NCBI GenBank assembly: GCA_965549355.1
Contig: CBEVGD010000007.1
Span: 1-30,323 of the forward strand
Direction of reading: 5' to 3'
Length of the DNA: 30,323 bases
Source: M55B120 sp965549355
GTDB taxonomy: Bacteria > Actinomycetota > Humimicrobiia > Humimicrobiales > Humimicrobiaceae
Of this stretch, positions 6,563 to 14,590 are shown piece by piece (positions within the stretch are counted from its first letter, which is position 1; each line of letters begins with the position of its first letter). The position numbers and the translations under genes are program-made. The notes below the pieces were generated by a model, which did no database searches, was not told the origin of the DNA, and saw only the letters and a list, made by a program, of their open reading frames with translations.

Positions 6563-7366
6563 TTAAACATCCAGCTTTGTCCCGATCACTCCGCTGATCT
6601 CTTCCCCTAAAAACATCTGGCCGGTTTTAAAGAAACTGCTGTTTAAGGCAGTCTCGTAAAAAATTCTGCTTGCCTCATTGCCTTCATTTGCAGAGAGGTC
6701 TTTATTGGCCAATATCTTCTTTACATCCTTTGCTGTCTCTATCGCAGAGCTTATTACTTTTATATTATTTCCACTGACTGCCAATATCTGCTTCTCTATT
6801 AAGGGAAAATGCGTGCAGCCCAATACCAGCACATCTATATTTTGGCTGAGGAGAGGCTCCAGATAATTTTTTATAGCATTATTAAGCTTATTTCCTTCAA
6901 GTATTCCTTTTTCTATATATTCAATAAGCATGGGTGCCGCCATTGAAAAGGTCTTAATGCCGGGATCCAGCCTGCTTATCTCTTTTTCATAGGCTCCGCT
7001 TTTGACTGTACCTTTTGTAGCGATGACTCCGACTCTTTTGTTTTTTGTATTATTTACGGCAGTGCGTGCTCCCGGCTCTATTACTCCTATTACAGGGATC
7101 TCGGACCTTTCTTCCAATTCTTTTAGCGCTGCGACAGATCCGGTATTGCATGCAATGACTATCATCTTGACATTTTTCTCCTGAAGAAATCCTGCTGCCT
7201 TAAACACATAATTTTTAACCTGCTCAAGATCTCTTGGACCATACGGAAATCTTTCGGTATCACCAAAATAAATAGTGCTTTCCTGCGGGACTTCTTTTAT
7301 TATCTCCCTCAATACTGTGAGACCGCCTACCCCGGAATCAAATATACCTATTGCCCTATTGTTCAA
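6563..7366 (-). CDS. murI: Glutamate racemase
   Basis: The 267-aa cofactor-independent racemase makes D-glutamate for peptidoglycan. The substrate motif GIFDSGVGGLTVLREI opens the protein. The two catalytic cysteines are C73 in IACNTGS and C184 in LGCTHFPLI, with H186 adjacent. The start is TTG at 7366. No ATG or GTG lies close enough upstream in frame, although the frame is open for about 25 more codons, and the ribosome binding site is weak. It leads the murI-rph-rdgB set. A TATAAT about 65 nt upstream may drive it. Confidence 0.95.
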   Translation of the reverse strand: MNNRAIGIFDSGVGGLTVLREIIKEVPQESTIYFGDTERFPYGPRDLEQVKNYVFKAAGFLQEKNVKMIVIACNTGSVAALKELEERSEIPVIGVIEPGARTAVNNTKNKRVGVIATKGTVKSGAYEKEISRLDPGIKTFSMAAPMLIEYIEKGILEGNKLNNAIKNYLEPLLSQNIDVLVLGCTHFPLIEKQILAVSGNNIKVISSAIETAKDVKKILANKDLSANEGNEASRIFYETALNSSFFKTGQMFLGEEISGVIGTKLDV

Positions 7367-7430
7367 ACCTGTATCTTCTTTCTGATTTAATAATGCCTTT
7401 AGCTCGTAACTATTTAGTTTATCAGCTTTT

Positions 7431-7436
7431 ATTATA
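7431..7436 (-). promoter_or_regulatory. Possible -10 element for murI-rph-rdgB
   Basis: A perfect TATAAT on the minus strand lies about 65 nt before the murI start in an AT-rich gap (7367-7503). I see no good -35 at 17-18 nt. The evidence is thin in such AT-rich DNA. Confidence 0.3.
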
Positions 7437-7503
7437 TAATTTTAGCTTCCAAAAATAAAAGATTTAACTTATGGAATATTGATTTATGCGATGGCATAGA
7501 AAG

Positions 7504-8328
7504 CTATTTATCGGCCCGGCACAGATAATATATCCAGCCTCCCTTATCAAGGAGGTCGGCATTGCTTGTAATCAGGCCGTCTTTACAAATAGTGCTTATA
7601 TTCTTAAAACCTGTTTCTTCCAGCTGCTTTATCTGCTCATTACTGTTAATATAATAGATTTTCGCTTTCCCATTGAGAGAGTTATCATAAAGATATCCTC
7701 TCTTATTCCTGCGTAGCTTTAAAATATGGTCCGTCATATGGATGCTTCTATTTAAGATATTTAACCTTGCTATCTTGCAGGCCGACCTTATCTCGCTGCT
7801 GATATTTTCAACAAAATGGTTAGAGCTGTTTCCCCTGCCCGGATCCTTTTTTTCTTTAAAGCTAAATATCCCTGCAAGTCCTTCCCAGTCCAGATTATGA
7901 GAGGAGAAGCAGAAATATCCATCCGGTCTCAGGACCCTGTATGCTTCATCAAGCGCAGCCATCCTGTCCTTATGGCTAAAACTATCTATCCCGTTAAAGC
8001 TGAAAAGTACAAAATCATAGCTATTATCAGGGAGCTCTTTCATATCCCTGACATCACAGTTTAGAAAATAGTAATCATTACCATATTTATCCAGGCAGAT
8101 ATCTACCATTGCAACAGCATAATCAGCTCCGGTATAATTTCCAGCAAGCGGTGCGAAATATTTTGTGGTCCTTCCGCCCCCAACACCCATATCCAACATA
8201 TCCATTCCAGGCAGCTCGGGTCCCAGCATCTCAAGCACGGTCCTTTCGGCGGGCTCGAGGTAGTCTCTCGCTGCATAATCCCTTGATATGCTTTCTGAGT
8301 TATATAATATTTTATGATCTATAGTCAA
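7504..8328 (-). CDS. Class I SAM-dependent methyltransferase
   Basis: The 274-aa protein has motif I MLDMGVGGGRTTKYF (residues 44-58), an acidic motif II (TGADYAVAMVDI), motif III NCDVRDM and motif IV DNSYDFVLFSFNGID, in the order of Methyltransf_11/25 enzymes. The post-motif EAYRVLRPDGYFCFSSHN is also typical. The methyl acceptor is unknown. The start is TTG at 8328, with AGGAG 9 nt upstream. It is a single-gene unit with a good promoter candidate (8393-8421), divergent from hcp and separated from murI by 137 nt. Codon use (many ATA, AGG) is native-looking, unlike hcp. Confidence 0.85.
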   Translation of the reverse strand: MTIDHKILYNSESISRDYAARDYLEPAERTVLEMLGPELPGMDMLDMGVGGGRTTKYFAPLAGNYTGADYAVAMVDICLDKYGNDYYFLNCDVRDMKELPDNSYDFVLFSFNGIDSFSHKDRMAALDEAYRVLRPDGYFCFSSHNLDWEGLAGIFSFKEKKDPGRGNSSNHFVENISSEIRSACKIARLNILNRSIHMTDHILKLRRNKRGYLYDNSLNGKAKIYYINSNEQIKQLEETGFKNISTICKDGLITSNADLLDKGGWIYYLCRADK

Positions 8329-8392
8329 ATTTATTCACTCCTAACTTTATAAACAGTACAAAATTCCAGATCTTATAGCAAAACGATGTAAA

Positions 8393-8421
8393 ATGATAAA
8401 AGATTGTAAAAAAAATATCAA
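8393..8421 (-). promoter_or_regulatory. Promoter of the 7504-8328 methyltransferase gene
   Basis: On the minus strand TTGATA (8421-8416) and TATCAT (8398-8393) are each one base off consensus and are spaced by exactly 17 nt. The transcript would start near 8386 with a leader of about 58 nt. Confidence 0.55.
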
Positions 8422-8470
8422 GGATTATTTATAAAGTTCACAGAACTACAATTATATTTTATAATATTTC

Positions 8471-8499
8471 TTGACCTGACAGGCGCCAGGTTGTAGATT
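8471..8499 (+). promoter_or_regulatory. hcp promoter with operator-like dyads
   Basis: TTGACC (8471-8476) and TAGATT (8494-8499) are 17 nt apart, about 40 nt before the hcp start. Between them lie short dyad elements: ACCTG (8474-8478) against CAGGT (8487-8491), the nested CCTGACAGG (8475-8483) and GGCGCC (8482-8487). Such a spot suits a repressor or activator, since hcp genes elsewhere are controlled by nitrosative-stress regulators. I cannot assign the site to a known regulator family. Confidence 0.45.
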
Positions 8500-8538
8500 A
8501 GATTATTATTATTTTCAGTTTTATAGAGGAGACACTAT

Positions 8539-10203
8539 ATGTTTTGCTATCAATGTCAGGAAACCGCTAAAAATACAGGGTGCGCCATCAAAGGCGTATG
8601 CGGCAAACCAGAAGAGACTTCCAATCTTCAGGACCTGTTGATTTTCACACTCAAAGGAATCTCAGTTTATGGTGGAAAGCTAAAAGAACTGGGTTCTGCG
8701 GACCGCACCAATGATGATTTCATTGCCCGAAGCCTATTTGCCACCATTACCAATGCCAATTGGGACAATGCGCGCTTCACAGCGATGATCCGGGAAGCCC
8801 TTAACCGGCTGAACCGGATCAAGTCTAAATTTCTTACTGCTTATAAGGAGAAAAATGGCTGTGATTTCGACGGATCGCTCCCGGAAGCAGCCACCTGGGC
8901 CGCTAATGATCCAACCGTTTTCGCCGAAAAGGCCAAAGGTGTAGGCGTTTTAACCACCGAAAATGAGGATGTGCGCTCTCTGAGGGAATTGCTGGTCATC
9001 GGTTTAAAAGGGATCGCCGCATATACCGACCACGCTGCCATCCTCGGATTCCAAAAAGATGAGATCAATGACTTTATAATGGAAGCTCTGGCATCGACAA
9101 CAAAGGACCTCTCTGTTGATGAGATGATCACCCTGGTCATGAAAGCCGGCGAAACAGCTGTTGCGGCCATGGCCCTGCTGGATGAGGCAAATACTGCGTC
9201 CTATGGAAACCCTGAGATCACCGAAGTAAATATCGGCGTGGGTAAAAATCCTGGAATCCTGATCTCGGGCCACGATCTCAAGGACATGGAGGAACTGCTT
9301 AAGCAGACTGAAGGTACAGAAATTGATATATACACCCATGGTGAGATGCTGCCGGCCAATTACTATCCGGCATTCAAAAAGTATGACCATCTTATTGGCA
9401 ACTATGGCGGGTCATGGTGGCATCAGAACAAAGAGTTTGAATCTTTTAACGGGCCGATTTTGCTAACTACTAATTGTCTGGTCCCCCTGAAAAAAAATAG
9501 TACATACCTTGACAGGCTCTTTACCACCGGTGTAGTGGGCTATGAAGGCGCCGTACATATTCCCGATAGGCCGGCCGGCGACAGCAAAGACTTTTCTGCC
9601 CTTATCGAAAGGGCCGGGACCTGTCCGCCGCCTACCGGGATCGAAACCGGGACCATTACCGGCGGATTTGCCCATAATCAAGTTTTAGCCCTGGCAGACA
9701 AGGTAGTAGAAGCTGTGAAGTCCGGAGCCATCAAACGTTTCGTGGTCATGGCCGGTTGCGACGGCCGCCATAAAACCCGCAGCTACTACACTGATGTGGC
9801 CAATAACTTGCCCAAAGACACAGTGATCCTAACTGCAGGGTGCGCCAAGTACCGCTATAATAAGCTGGCTCTGGGCGACATCGCCGGCATCCCCCGGGTA
9901 CTGGATGCCGGCCAGTGCAATGATTCTTATTCGCTGGTCCTGATCGCCATGAAGCTTAAGGAAGTTTTTGGCCTGGAAGATATCAATGACCTGCCGATCT
10001 CTTATGACATCGCCTGGTATGAACAAAAGGCGGTTACCGTACTGCTGGCTCTACTCTTCCTTGGCGTCAAAGGGATCCGGCTTGGACCGACGCTGCCAGC
10101 ATTTCTATCCCCCACCGTGGTCAATGTGCTGGTAGACAAATTCGACATCAAACCGATTGGTGCCGTTGAAGAAGATATCGTATCTATGATGGCCGGGAAA
10201 TAA
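8539..10203 (+). CDS. hcp: Hydroxylamine reductase (hybrid cluster protein)
   Basis: The 554-aa cytoplasmic iron-sulfur protein reduces hydroxylamine to ammonia in vitro and is linked to NO reduction and nitrosative-stress defence. The N-terminal cysteines C3, C6, C15 and C21 give the spacing seen in strict anaerobes. All hybrid-cluster ligands can be placed: H245, E269, C313, C407, C435, C460, E495 and probably K497, each one residue later than the Desulfovibrio protein numbering that I recall. The ATG has AGAGGAG 7 nt upstream. It is the only large plus-strand gene in this part of the window, with its own promoter and terminator. It uses ATC and CGN codons where neighbours use ATA and AGG, so recent transfer is likely. 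No hcr reductase partner is present. Confidence 0.97.
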   Translation: MFCYQCQETAKNTGCAIKGVCGKPEETSNLQDLLIFTLKGISVYGGKLKELGSADRTNDDFIARSLFATITNANWDNARFTAMIREALNRLNRIKSKFLTAYKEKNGCDFDGSLPEAATWAANDPTVFAEKAKGVGVLTTENEDVRSLRELLVIGLKGIAAYTDHAAILGFQKDEINDFIMEALASTTKDLSVDEMITLVMKAGETAVAAMALLDEANTASYGNPEITEVNIGVGKNPGILISGHDLKDMEELLKQTEGTEIDIYTHGEMLPANYYPAFKKYDHLIGNYGGSWWHQNKEFESFNGPILLTTNCLVPLKKNSTYLDRLFTTGVVGYEGAVHIPDRPAGDSKDFSALIERAGTCPPPTGIETGTITGGFAHNQVLALADKVVEAVKSGAIKRFVVMAGCDGRHKTRSYYTDVANNLPKDTVILTAGCAKYRYNKLALGDIAGIPRVLDAGQCNDSYSLVLIAMKLKEVFGLEDINDLPISYDIAWYEQKAVTVLLALLFLGVKGIRLGPTLPAFLSPTVVNVLVDKFDIKPIGAVEEDIVSMMAGK

Positions 10204-10228
10204 GCAAGAAAGTATCTTACATAAAAAG

Positions 10229-10275
10229 AGCAATGGAGGTGTGGCCCACCATATTTCCATTGCTTTGTCTTTTAC
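10229..10275. terminator. Bidirectional terminator between hcp and ssrA
   Basis: The arms AGCAATGGA (10229-10237) and TCCATTGCT (10256-10264) form a 9-bp stem, with a smaller GTGG-C-CCAC hairpin in the loop. Plus-strand reading gives TTGTCTTTT after the stem. Minus-strand reading gives CTTTTTAT. It can therefore end both hcp and the smpB-ssrA transcript. The minus-strand version has the better T run. Confidence 0.75.
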
Positions 10276-10300
10276 CGGTCTTTAAATAGTATTAACTGAT

Positions 10301-10654
10301 TGGTGGAGGCGGCGGGAATTGAACCCGCGTCCGAAGATATTGCCACCCAAACATCTACAAGCTTAGTCTATATTTTAATTCTCGCTTTACCAGCCCGTAT
10401 AGACACGGTCAGGATCAGCCAGTCTGCAAAAGTTTCCCTCGTATAATAGCAGACCCTTTATACGAAGTATCCTGCTAATCGTCGCCCACTGAAGACTGCA
10501 GGAAAATCTCCGTAGACGTAACAACCTATTTCTAGGCTGCTAGTGCATATTCGCTAGTATCTGCGTTTATGTTTATGTTTCAGTTATTTACGAGTTCTGA
10601 TACTCGGCTTGCCATCTAAGCTCAACCTATCCCCGTCGAATCCAGATCGCCCCC
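10301..10654 (-). ncRNA. ssrA: Transfer-messenger RNA (tmRNA)
   Basis: The 354-nt RNA rescues stalled ribosomes together with SmpB. The 5' end GGGGGCG pairs with 3' CGCCTCC, followed by A and encoded CCA. The T arm GCGGG-TTCAATT-CCCGC is present, and the 5' part has the conserved GGATTCGACGGG. A short tag reading frame lies at 10564-10532. It is directly downstream of smpB, its protein partner, with a good promoter overlapping the smpB 3' end. It is a one-piece, not a permuted two-piece, tmRNA. Confidence 0.97.
10532..10564 (-). other. tmRNA proteolysis tag reading frame
   Basis: Read from GCA at 10564 the frame encodes ADTSEYALAA and then TAG. The YALAA ending is the classic degradation signal recognised by ClpXP-type proteases. 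The exact resume codon is not certain: the frame is open upstream through N-I-N-I-N to a TGA, so the tag could be a few residues longer. Confidence 0.8.
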
Positions 10655-10685
10655 ATACCGGGAGTAATATCTCCGAGGCAGCTAT

Positions 10686-10714
10686 ATAATATACTAAATC
10701 TAATATTTTTTCAA
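10686..10714 (-). promoter_or_regulatory. ssrA promoter overlapping the smpB 3' end
   Basis: On the minus strand TTGAAA (10714-10709) and TATTAT (10691-10686) are each one base off consensus and exactly 17 nt apart. The -35 lies within the final smpB codons. Initiation near 10679 gives a leader of about 25 nt, to be removed from the mature tmRNA 5' end at 10654, presumably by RNase P. Confidence 0.6.
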
Positions 10715-11194
10715 AGCCCTGCTCATTTCCCTGTTTATTTCCCTTGCATGCTCTTTTTCCATTATATCCCTGCGCTTATCCCTTACATTCTTTCCTTTTG
10801 CAAGAGCGATCTCAACTTTTACGACATTTTTGGAAAAATACAGCTTTAAAGGTACGAGAGTAAGGCTCTTATCTATGAGTTTCCCCCGAAGGCGGTCTAT
10901 CTCTCTTCTGTGCATTAAAAGTTTTCTGGCCCTCCTGGGGTCAAGATCCTCCATCCTGCTGTTTGCATATGGAGAAATATGCATATTGTGAAGAAATAAT
11001 TCACCGCTCCTGATCCTGGCATAGCTGTCCTTAAGGTTGGCCTTGCCATTCCTTACAGATTTAACCTCGCTGCCCCATAATGCTATCCCTGCCTCAAAGC
11101 TATCCAGTATAAAGAAATCATGCAGCGCTTTCCTGTTGCGGGCGATCGGTCCGCTGCCGGGAGGACCCTTCTTTTTCTTCTTATTTTTACTCAA
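10700..11194 (-). CDS. smpB: SsrA-binding protein SmpB
   Basis: The 164-aa protein binds tmRNA and delivers it to stalled ribosomes. Recognisable blocks are RKALHDFFILDSFEAGIAL, WGSEVKSVRNGKANLKDSYARI, ELFLHNMHISPY and the basic tail KGKNVRDKRRDIMEKEHARE, all typical of the family OB-like barrel and its C-terminal tail that enters the mRNA channel. The start is TTG at 11194, with GGAGG 7 nt upstream. It shares 4 nt (TTGA) with the ctpA stop, so translation is probably coupled. ssrA follows. Confidence 0.97.
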   Translation of the reverse strand: MSKNKKKKKGPPGSGPIARNRKALHDFFILDSFEAGIALWGSEVKSVRNGKANLKDSYARIRSGELFLHNMHISPYANSRMEDLDPRRARKLLMHRREIDRLRGKLIDKSLTLVPLKLYFSKNVVKVEIALAKGKNVRDKRRDIMEKEHAREINREMSRALKKY

Positions 11195-12453
11195 TTTTGG
11201 CCCTCCAGTATTTTTTTGACCTCTTCCAATGCCTTTTCTAACTGAAGGTCCTCTGTATCTTCTATTGTCAGCTCAACCTCAATATCCGGGATGACCCCTA
11301 CTCCGTCTATGGATACTCCCGAAGGCAGGTAATATTTAGCTGTTGTGAATTTGAGCCCGGACCTGTCGGAAAGATCATGGATCACCTGCACAGTTCCCTT
11401 CCCAAAACTTGTCTCCCCAATAAGAAGTGCCCGGTTATTATCCCTTAAGGCACCCGCAACAAGCTCGGAGGCGCTTGCAGAGAAGCCATTAATGAGAACA
11501 ATTAGCGGTATCTCTGTATATTTTCCGTCCTTTGCAAAATATTCATCCACCCTTTCATTATCATTTGTCCTTCCCCTGACTGTCGCTATGGCTCCGCCAT
11601 CCATAAAAAGATCGCATACATCCACAGCATCATCAAGCGTACCGCCCAGATTATTCCTGAGATCGAAGATAATGGCTGCTGCTCCCTCTTCGAGGAGCTT
11701 TTCTATTTCGGAATCGAGAAAGTCGGCGCCTCCGTTCTGGAAGCCTATATATTGTATATATCCTATATTGCCTTCAATCATCTCGGCAAAAAGATTGGGG
11801 ACATAGAAGCTCGCTCTTATAATCGTTACCTCAAAGGTCCTTTCTTCATCAGGGCGGTAGAAAGTTATATCCACACTGGTGCCCTCCTCGCCTTTTATCA
11901 GGACGATCACATTCTCCAGGGCCATATCTTTTATATCTGTACCATTGACTCCGGTTATCTCATCGCCTTTCTTTATTCCTGCATTATCCGCCGGAGTATC
12001 GGGCAGAGGTTTTACTACGACTATGCGGCCATCATCATCCTGCGTGACAATGACTCCTATGCCGCTCATCGTACCATTATATGACTCAGTTATCTTTTGA
12101 TACTCTTCTACAGTAAAATATTCAGCATGCCTGTCATCAAGCAGTGAGAGCATCCCTTCAATTGCAGCTCTTAATAGTTCCTGTTTGCTGAACGGTGAAA
12201 TGGAATCATTGCTTATATAATTAAGGGCCTCTTCAAAAGGTTTGATGCTGAAGCGGTTTTTAATGCTTTCAGAAATATCTTCCAGCAGCCCCGGCTTTTC
12301 CTCGGAAGTGTGGCTGGCATCTGAACTGCTGCTTTCATTGCCTGGGAAATATTTCCTCACCGAAGTCAGGCTCAGTCCGGCCCAGAGTCCTGAAGAGAAC
12401 ACAAAAATTAACACTATTATAAAAACAGCAACTCTTATTATCGTCTTTTTCAT
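11191..12453 (-). CDS. ctpA: C-terminal processing peptidase (S41 family)
   Basis: The 420-aa protein is an exported, membrane-anchored serine protease. Residues 5-28 are a signal anchor, a low-complexity serine-rich linker follows (38-50), the PDZ domain is near 128-205 (GIGVIVTQDDDGRIVVVKPL and following), and the S41 protease core covers about 220-395. The catalytic Ser/Lys pair is S327 in NGFSASASE and K352 in ETSFGKGTVQ, 25 residues apart as in Prc/CtpA enzymes. CtpA-type proteases trim exported proteins, including peptidoglycan hydrolases. Here it directly follows an M23 peptidase gene, which is a possible substrate. It overlaps smpB by 4 nt. Confidence 0.95.
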   Translation of the reverse strand: MKKTIIRVAVFIIVLIFVFSSGLWAGLSLTSVRKYFPGNESSSSDASHTSEEKPGLLEDISESIKNRFSIKPFEEALNYISNDSISPFSKQELLRAAIEGMLSLLDDRHAEYFTVEEYQKITESYNGTMSGIGVIVTQDDDGRIVVVKPLPDTPADNAGIKKGDEITGVNGTDIKDMALENVIVLIKGEEGTSVDITFYRPDEERTFEVTIIRASFYVPNLFAEMIEGNIGYIQYIGFQNGGADFLDSEIEKLLEEGAAAIIFDLRNNLGGTLDDAVDVCDLFMDGGAIATVRGRTNDNERVDEYFAKDGKYTEIPLIVLINGFSASASELVAGALRDNNRALLIGETSFGKGTVQVIHDLSDRSGLKFTTAKYYLPSGVSIDGVGVIPDIEVELTIEDTEDLQLEKALEEVKKILEGQN

Positions 12454-12488
12454 TTCATCACCATGAGTATTATATAGAATATTTTAAA

Positions 12489-13679
12489 TCATTCCAGATA
12501 TTGAAGAGGATTCTGGGCAACTCCGTTTATTCTGACCTCAAAGTGAAGATGAGGACCTGTGGCCCAGCCCGTAGAACCGACAAGACCTATTACCTGGCCC
12601 CTGTCCACAAACTGTCCCACGGCACATCTTATGCTTGAAAGGTGTGCATATCGGGTTGCAAAACCGCCTCCATGGTAAAGCGTTATTGAATAACCATAAC
12701 CGCCGGAATATCCTGCCTGGATCACCTGCCCGCCGTCTCCGGCCTTTATCAGCGTCCCGTGCCTCGCTGTAAGATCCACTCCTGAATGAAACCTTCTGAC
12801 GCCAAATATTGGATGGATGCGCCAGCCAAAGCCTGATCTGATGCTGCCCGCTACGGGCCACATGAATTTCCCTGAGGGAGCTGTACCGTATTTATAGCTT
12901 TCAAGTATCCTTGTAACCTCAGCTTCCTCGATCTCAAGTTCTTTCTCCATTGCAATGAGGGCGTTTTTATTGGCCCTTGTCTGATAGAGAAGGTCCGTCT
13001 TTTCTTCATATAATTCTTCCACTTCATCATTTTTTACTTTGGCCTGGGAGAGAAGCTGCTCTATTTTTCCCCTGTGCTCTTTCTGCATATCGCGCAGGTC
13101 TATTATAGATTTCTTTATGCCTATCGTGGCGCTTCTCCTCTCTTTGATATCCTGCACATTTTCAGTATCCTGCTGAGCAAAAAGGCTCATGATCTTCATC
13201 CTGGAGATAAATTCAATAAAATCTTCAGCTTTTAGAAGTATTTCCAATACATTACTTCCGCCGTTTTTATATATCTGGGCTATCCTGTTATTAAGTATCT
13301 CTATTCTGGATGCCAGCTCATCCTCTACCTGATTGAGTTCTTCCTCTTTGAGGACAAGCTCTATGGTAGTCTTATCTATTACTGATTTGGCATCACTGAG
13401 CTTGCTATTGAGTCCGTCAAGCTCGGAAAGAGTTCCACGGAGTTGTTCTTCGACTTTGGTGACTTCCCCCAAATATATATTTTCAGTCTTTTTGACTTCT
13501 TCTATTTTTTTCCGGGTCTCTTCTCTTTCTTGCTTTATCTGCTCAAGTTCTTCTTCAAGCGATTGGGCATGAAATTCTTTTGGTCCGGAAAATATCCCAA
13601 ATCCTGAGAGGATCATTGAAAAGACTATAAATATTGCTATAAATTTTATGGATCCGGCCCTCATCTTAGTGTAGATCAT
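12489..13679 (-). CDS. Coiled-coil M23 (LytM) peptidase, EnvC-like FtsEX partner
   Basis: The 396-aa exported protein has an N-terminal signal or anchor (residues 10-32), two long coiled-coil blocks (about 38-135 and 165-255) and a C-terminal LytM domain (about 275-396). The architecture is that of EnvC, which FtsEX controls at the septum. Unlike EnvC, the zinc-site residues are intact: H298 and D302 in HSGVD, H346 in RYAHLS, and H377/H379 in GPHLHFE. It is therefore probably an active endopeptidase. It starts one nucleotide after the ftsX stop, so coupling to FtsEX is strong. A second ATG (13664) is an alternative start, just ahead of the signal sequence. Confidence 0.92.
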   Translation of the reverse strand: MIYTKMRAGSIKFIAIFIVFSMILSGFGIFSGPKEFHAQSLEEELEQIKQEREETRKKIEEVKKTENIYLGEVTKVEEQLRGTLSELDGLNSKLSDAKSVIDKTTIELVLKEEELNQVEDELASRIEILNNRIAQIYKNGGSNVLEILLKAEDFIEFISRMKIMSLFAQQDTENVQDIKERRSATIGIKKSIIDLRDMQKEHRGKIEQLLSQAKVKNDEVEELYEEKTDLLYQTRANKNALIAMEKELEIEEAEVTRILESYKYGTAPSGKFMWPVAGSIRSGFGWRIHPIFGVRRFHSGVDLTARHGTLIKAGDGGQVIQAGYSGGYGYSITLYHGGGFATRYAHLSSIRCAVGQFVDRGQVIGLVGSTGWATGPHLHFEVRINGVAQNPLQYLE

Positions 13680-13680
13680 C

Positions 13681-14589
13681 CTATGTCTTTACATATCTTC
13701 TGAGTGCTATGGCGCTGCTTATGATTCCCAGCAGACCTCCGAGAACTATTATCCCTATATATACATATACTATGATATGTGCGCTTCCAAGTATGGTAAG
13801 CTCTTTTATCCTCATGGTCTCGACAATTACCCTCTCCCCTCTTATAAGGAGAAATTTTCCCAGAATATACAGAAGGAATGTGGCTAATATGCTGCCAATA
13901 AAACCTTCAAAGAAACCTTCAAACAAAAAGGGGATCCGGACAAACCAGTTAGTGGCTCCCACTAGCTTCATGACTTCGATCTCTTTTCTCCTGGCATAAA
14001 TAGATAATCTGATAGTATTGAATATGAGCACTATCGTAGCAAGGAGCAGCACCACTATGATCAGAAGGGCAATGCTCCCGATTATTGCAGTGACCGAAAA
14101 GAGCTTATTTACATATGATTGCCCGTAAACGACATCGTCTATGCCCTCAATAAAATTTCCGTCCTTATTCATAAAACGAAGGGCCACAAGCTCTACTTTT
14201 TCCGGATCATTTAGTGTTATTTCAAATGAAGCCGGAAGGGGATTTCCCTGGATCTCCTTCAACATGTCGCTTCCCTCATTCCCTTCTTTAAAGCGCTCCA
14301 GCGCCTGCTCTTTGGAAACATATATTATATTTTCTGTCTCCTCCCAGCTTGAGACCTCCTCCTCTATATAATCATTGAGTTCCGGAGAAATATTGTCCTG
14401 AAGATATACAGCAAGTTCTACCTGTCCTCTCAGGGAATTCATTATACTCTGTACATCAAAGACAAGAACAGCAAAAAATCCTACTATAAACAGAGTGATG
14501 GCTACAGTTGTTATCGCTGTAAATCCCATCAGGAAATTTCTCCTGAAGCTTATAAAAGTCTCGCTAAAAAAATATCTGGGTCTCACCAT
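13681..14589 (-). CDS. ftsX: Cell division protein FtsX
   Basis: The 302-aa permease-like protein has one N-terminal membrane helix (about 21-45), a large extracytoplasmic domain (about 46-170) and three C-terminal helices (about 175-200, 225-250, 270-295). The cytoplasmic loop RRKEIEVMKLVGATNWFVRIPFLFEG is a family hallmark. With FtsE it forms a mechanotransmission complex that uses ATP hydrolysis to activate a wall hydrolase rather than to transport a substrate. It begins 1 nt after the ftsE stop and ends 1 nt before the M23 peptidase ATG, a tightly coupled trio. Confidence 0.95.
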   Translation of the reverse strand: MVRPRYFFSETFISFRRNFLMGFTAITTVAITLFIVGFFAVLVFDVQSIMNSLRGQVELAVYLQDNISPELNDYIEEEVSSWEETENIIYVSKEQALERFKEGNEGSDMLKEIQGNPLPASFEITLNDPEKVELVALRFMNKDGNFIEGIDDVVYGQSYVNKLFSVTAIIGSIALLIIVVLLLATIVLIFNTIRLSIYARRKEIEVMKLVGATNWFVRIPFLFEGFFEGFIGSILATFLLYILGKFLLIRGERVIVETMRIKELTILGSAHIIVYVYIGIIVLGGLLGIISSAIALRRYVKT

Positions 14590-14590
14590 A

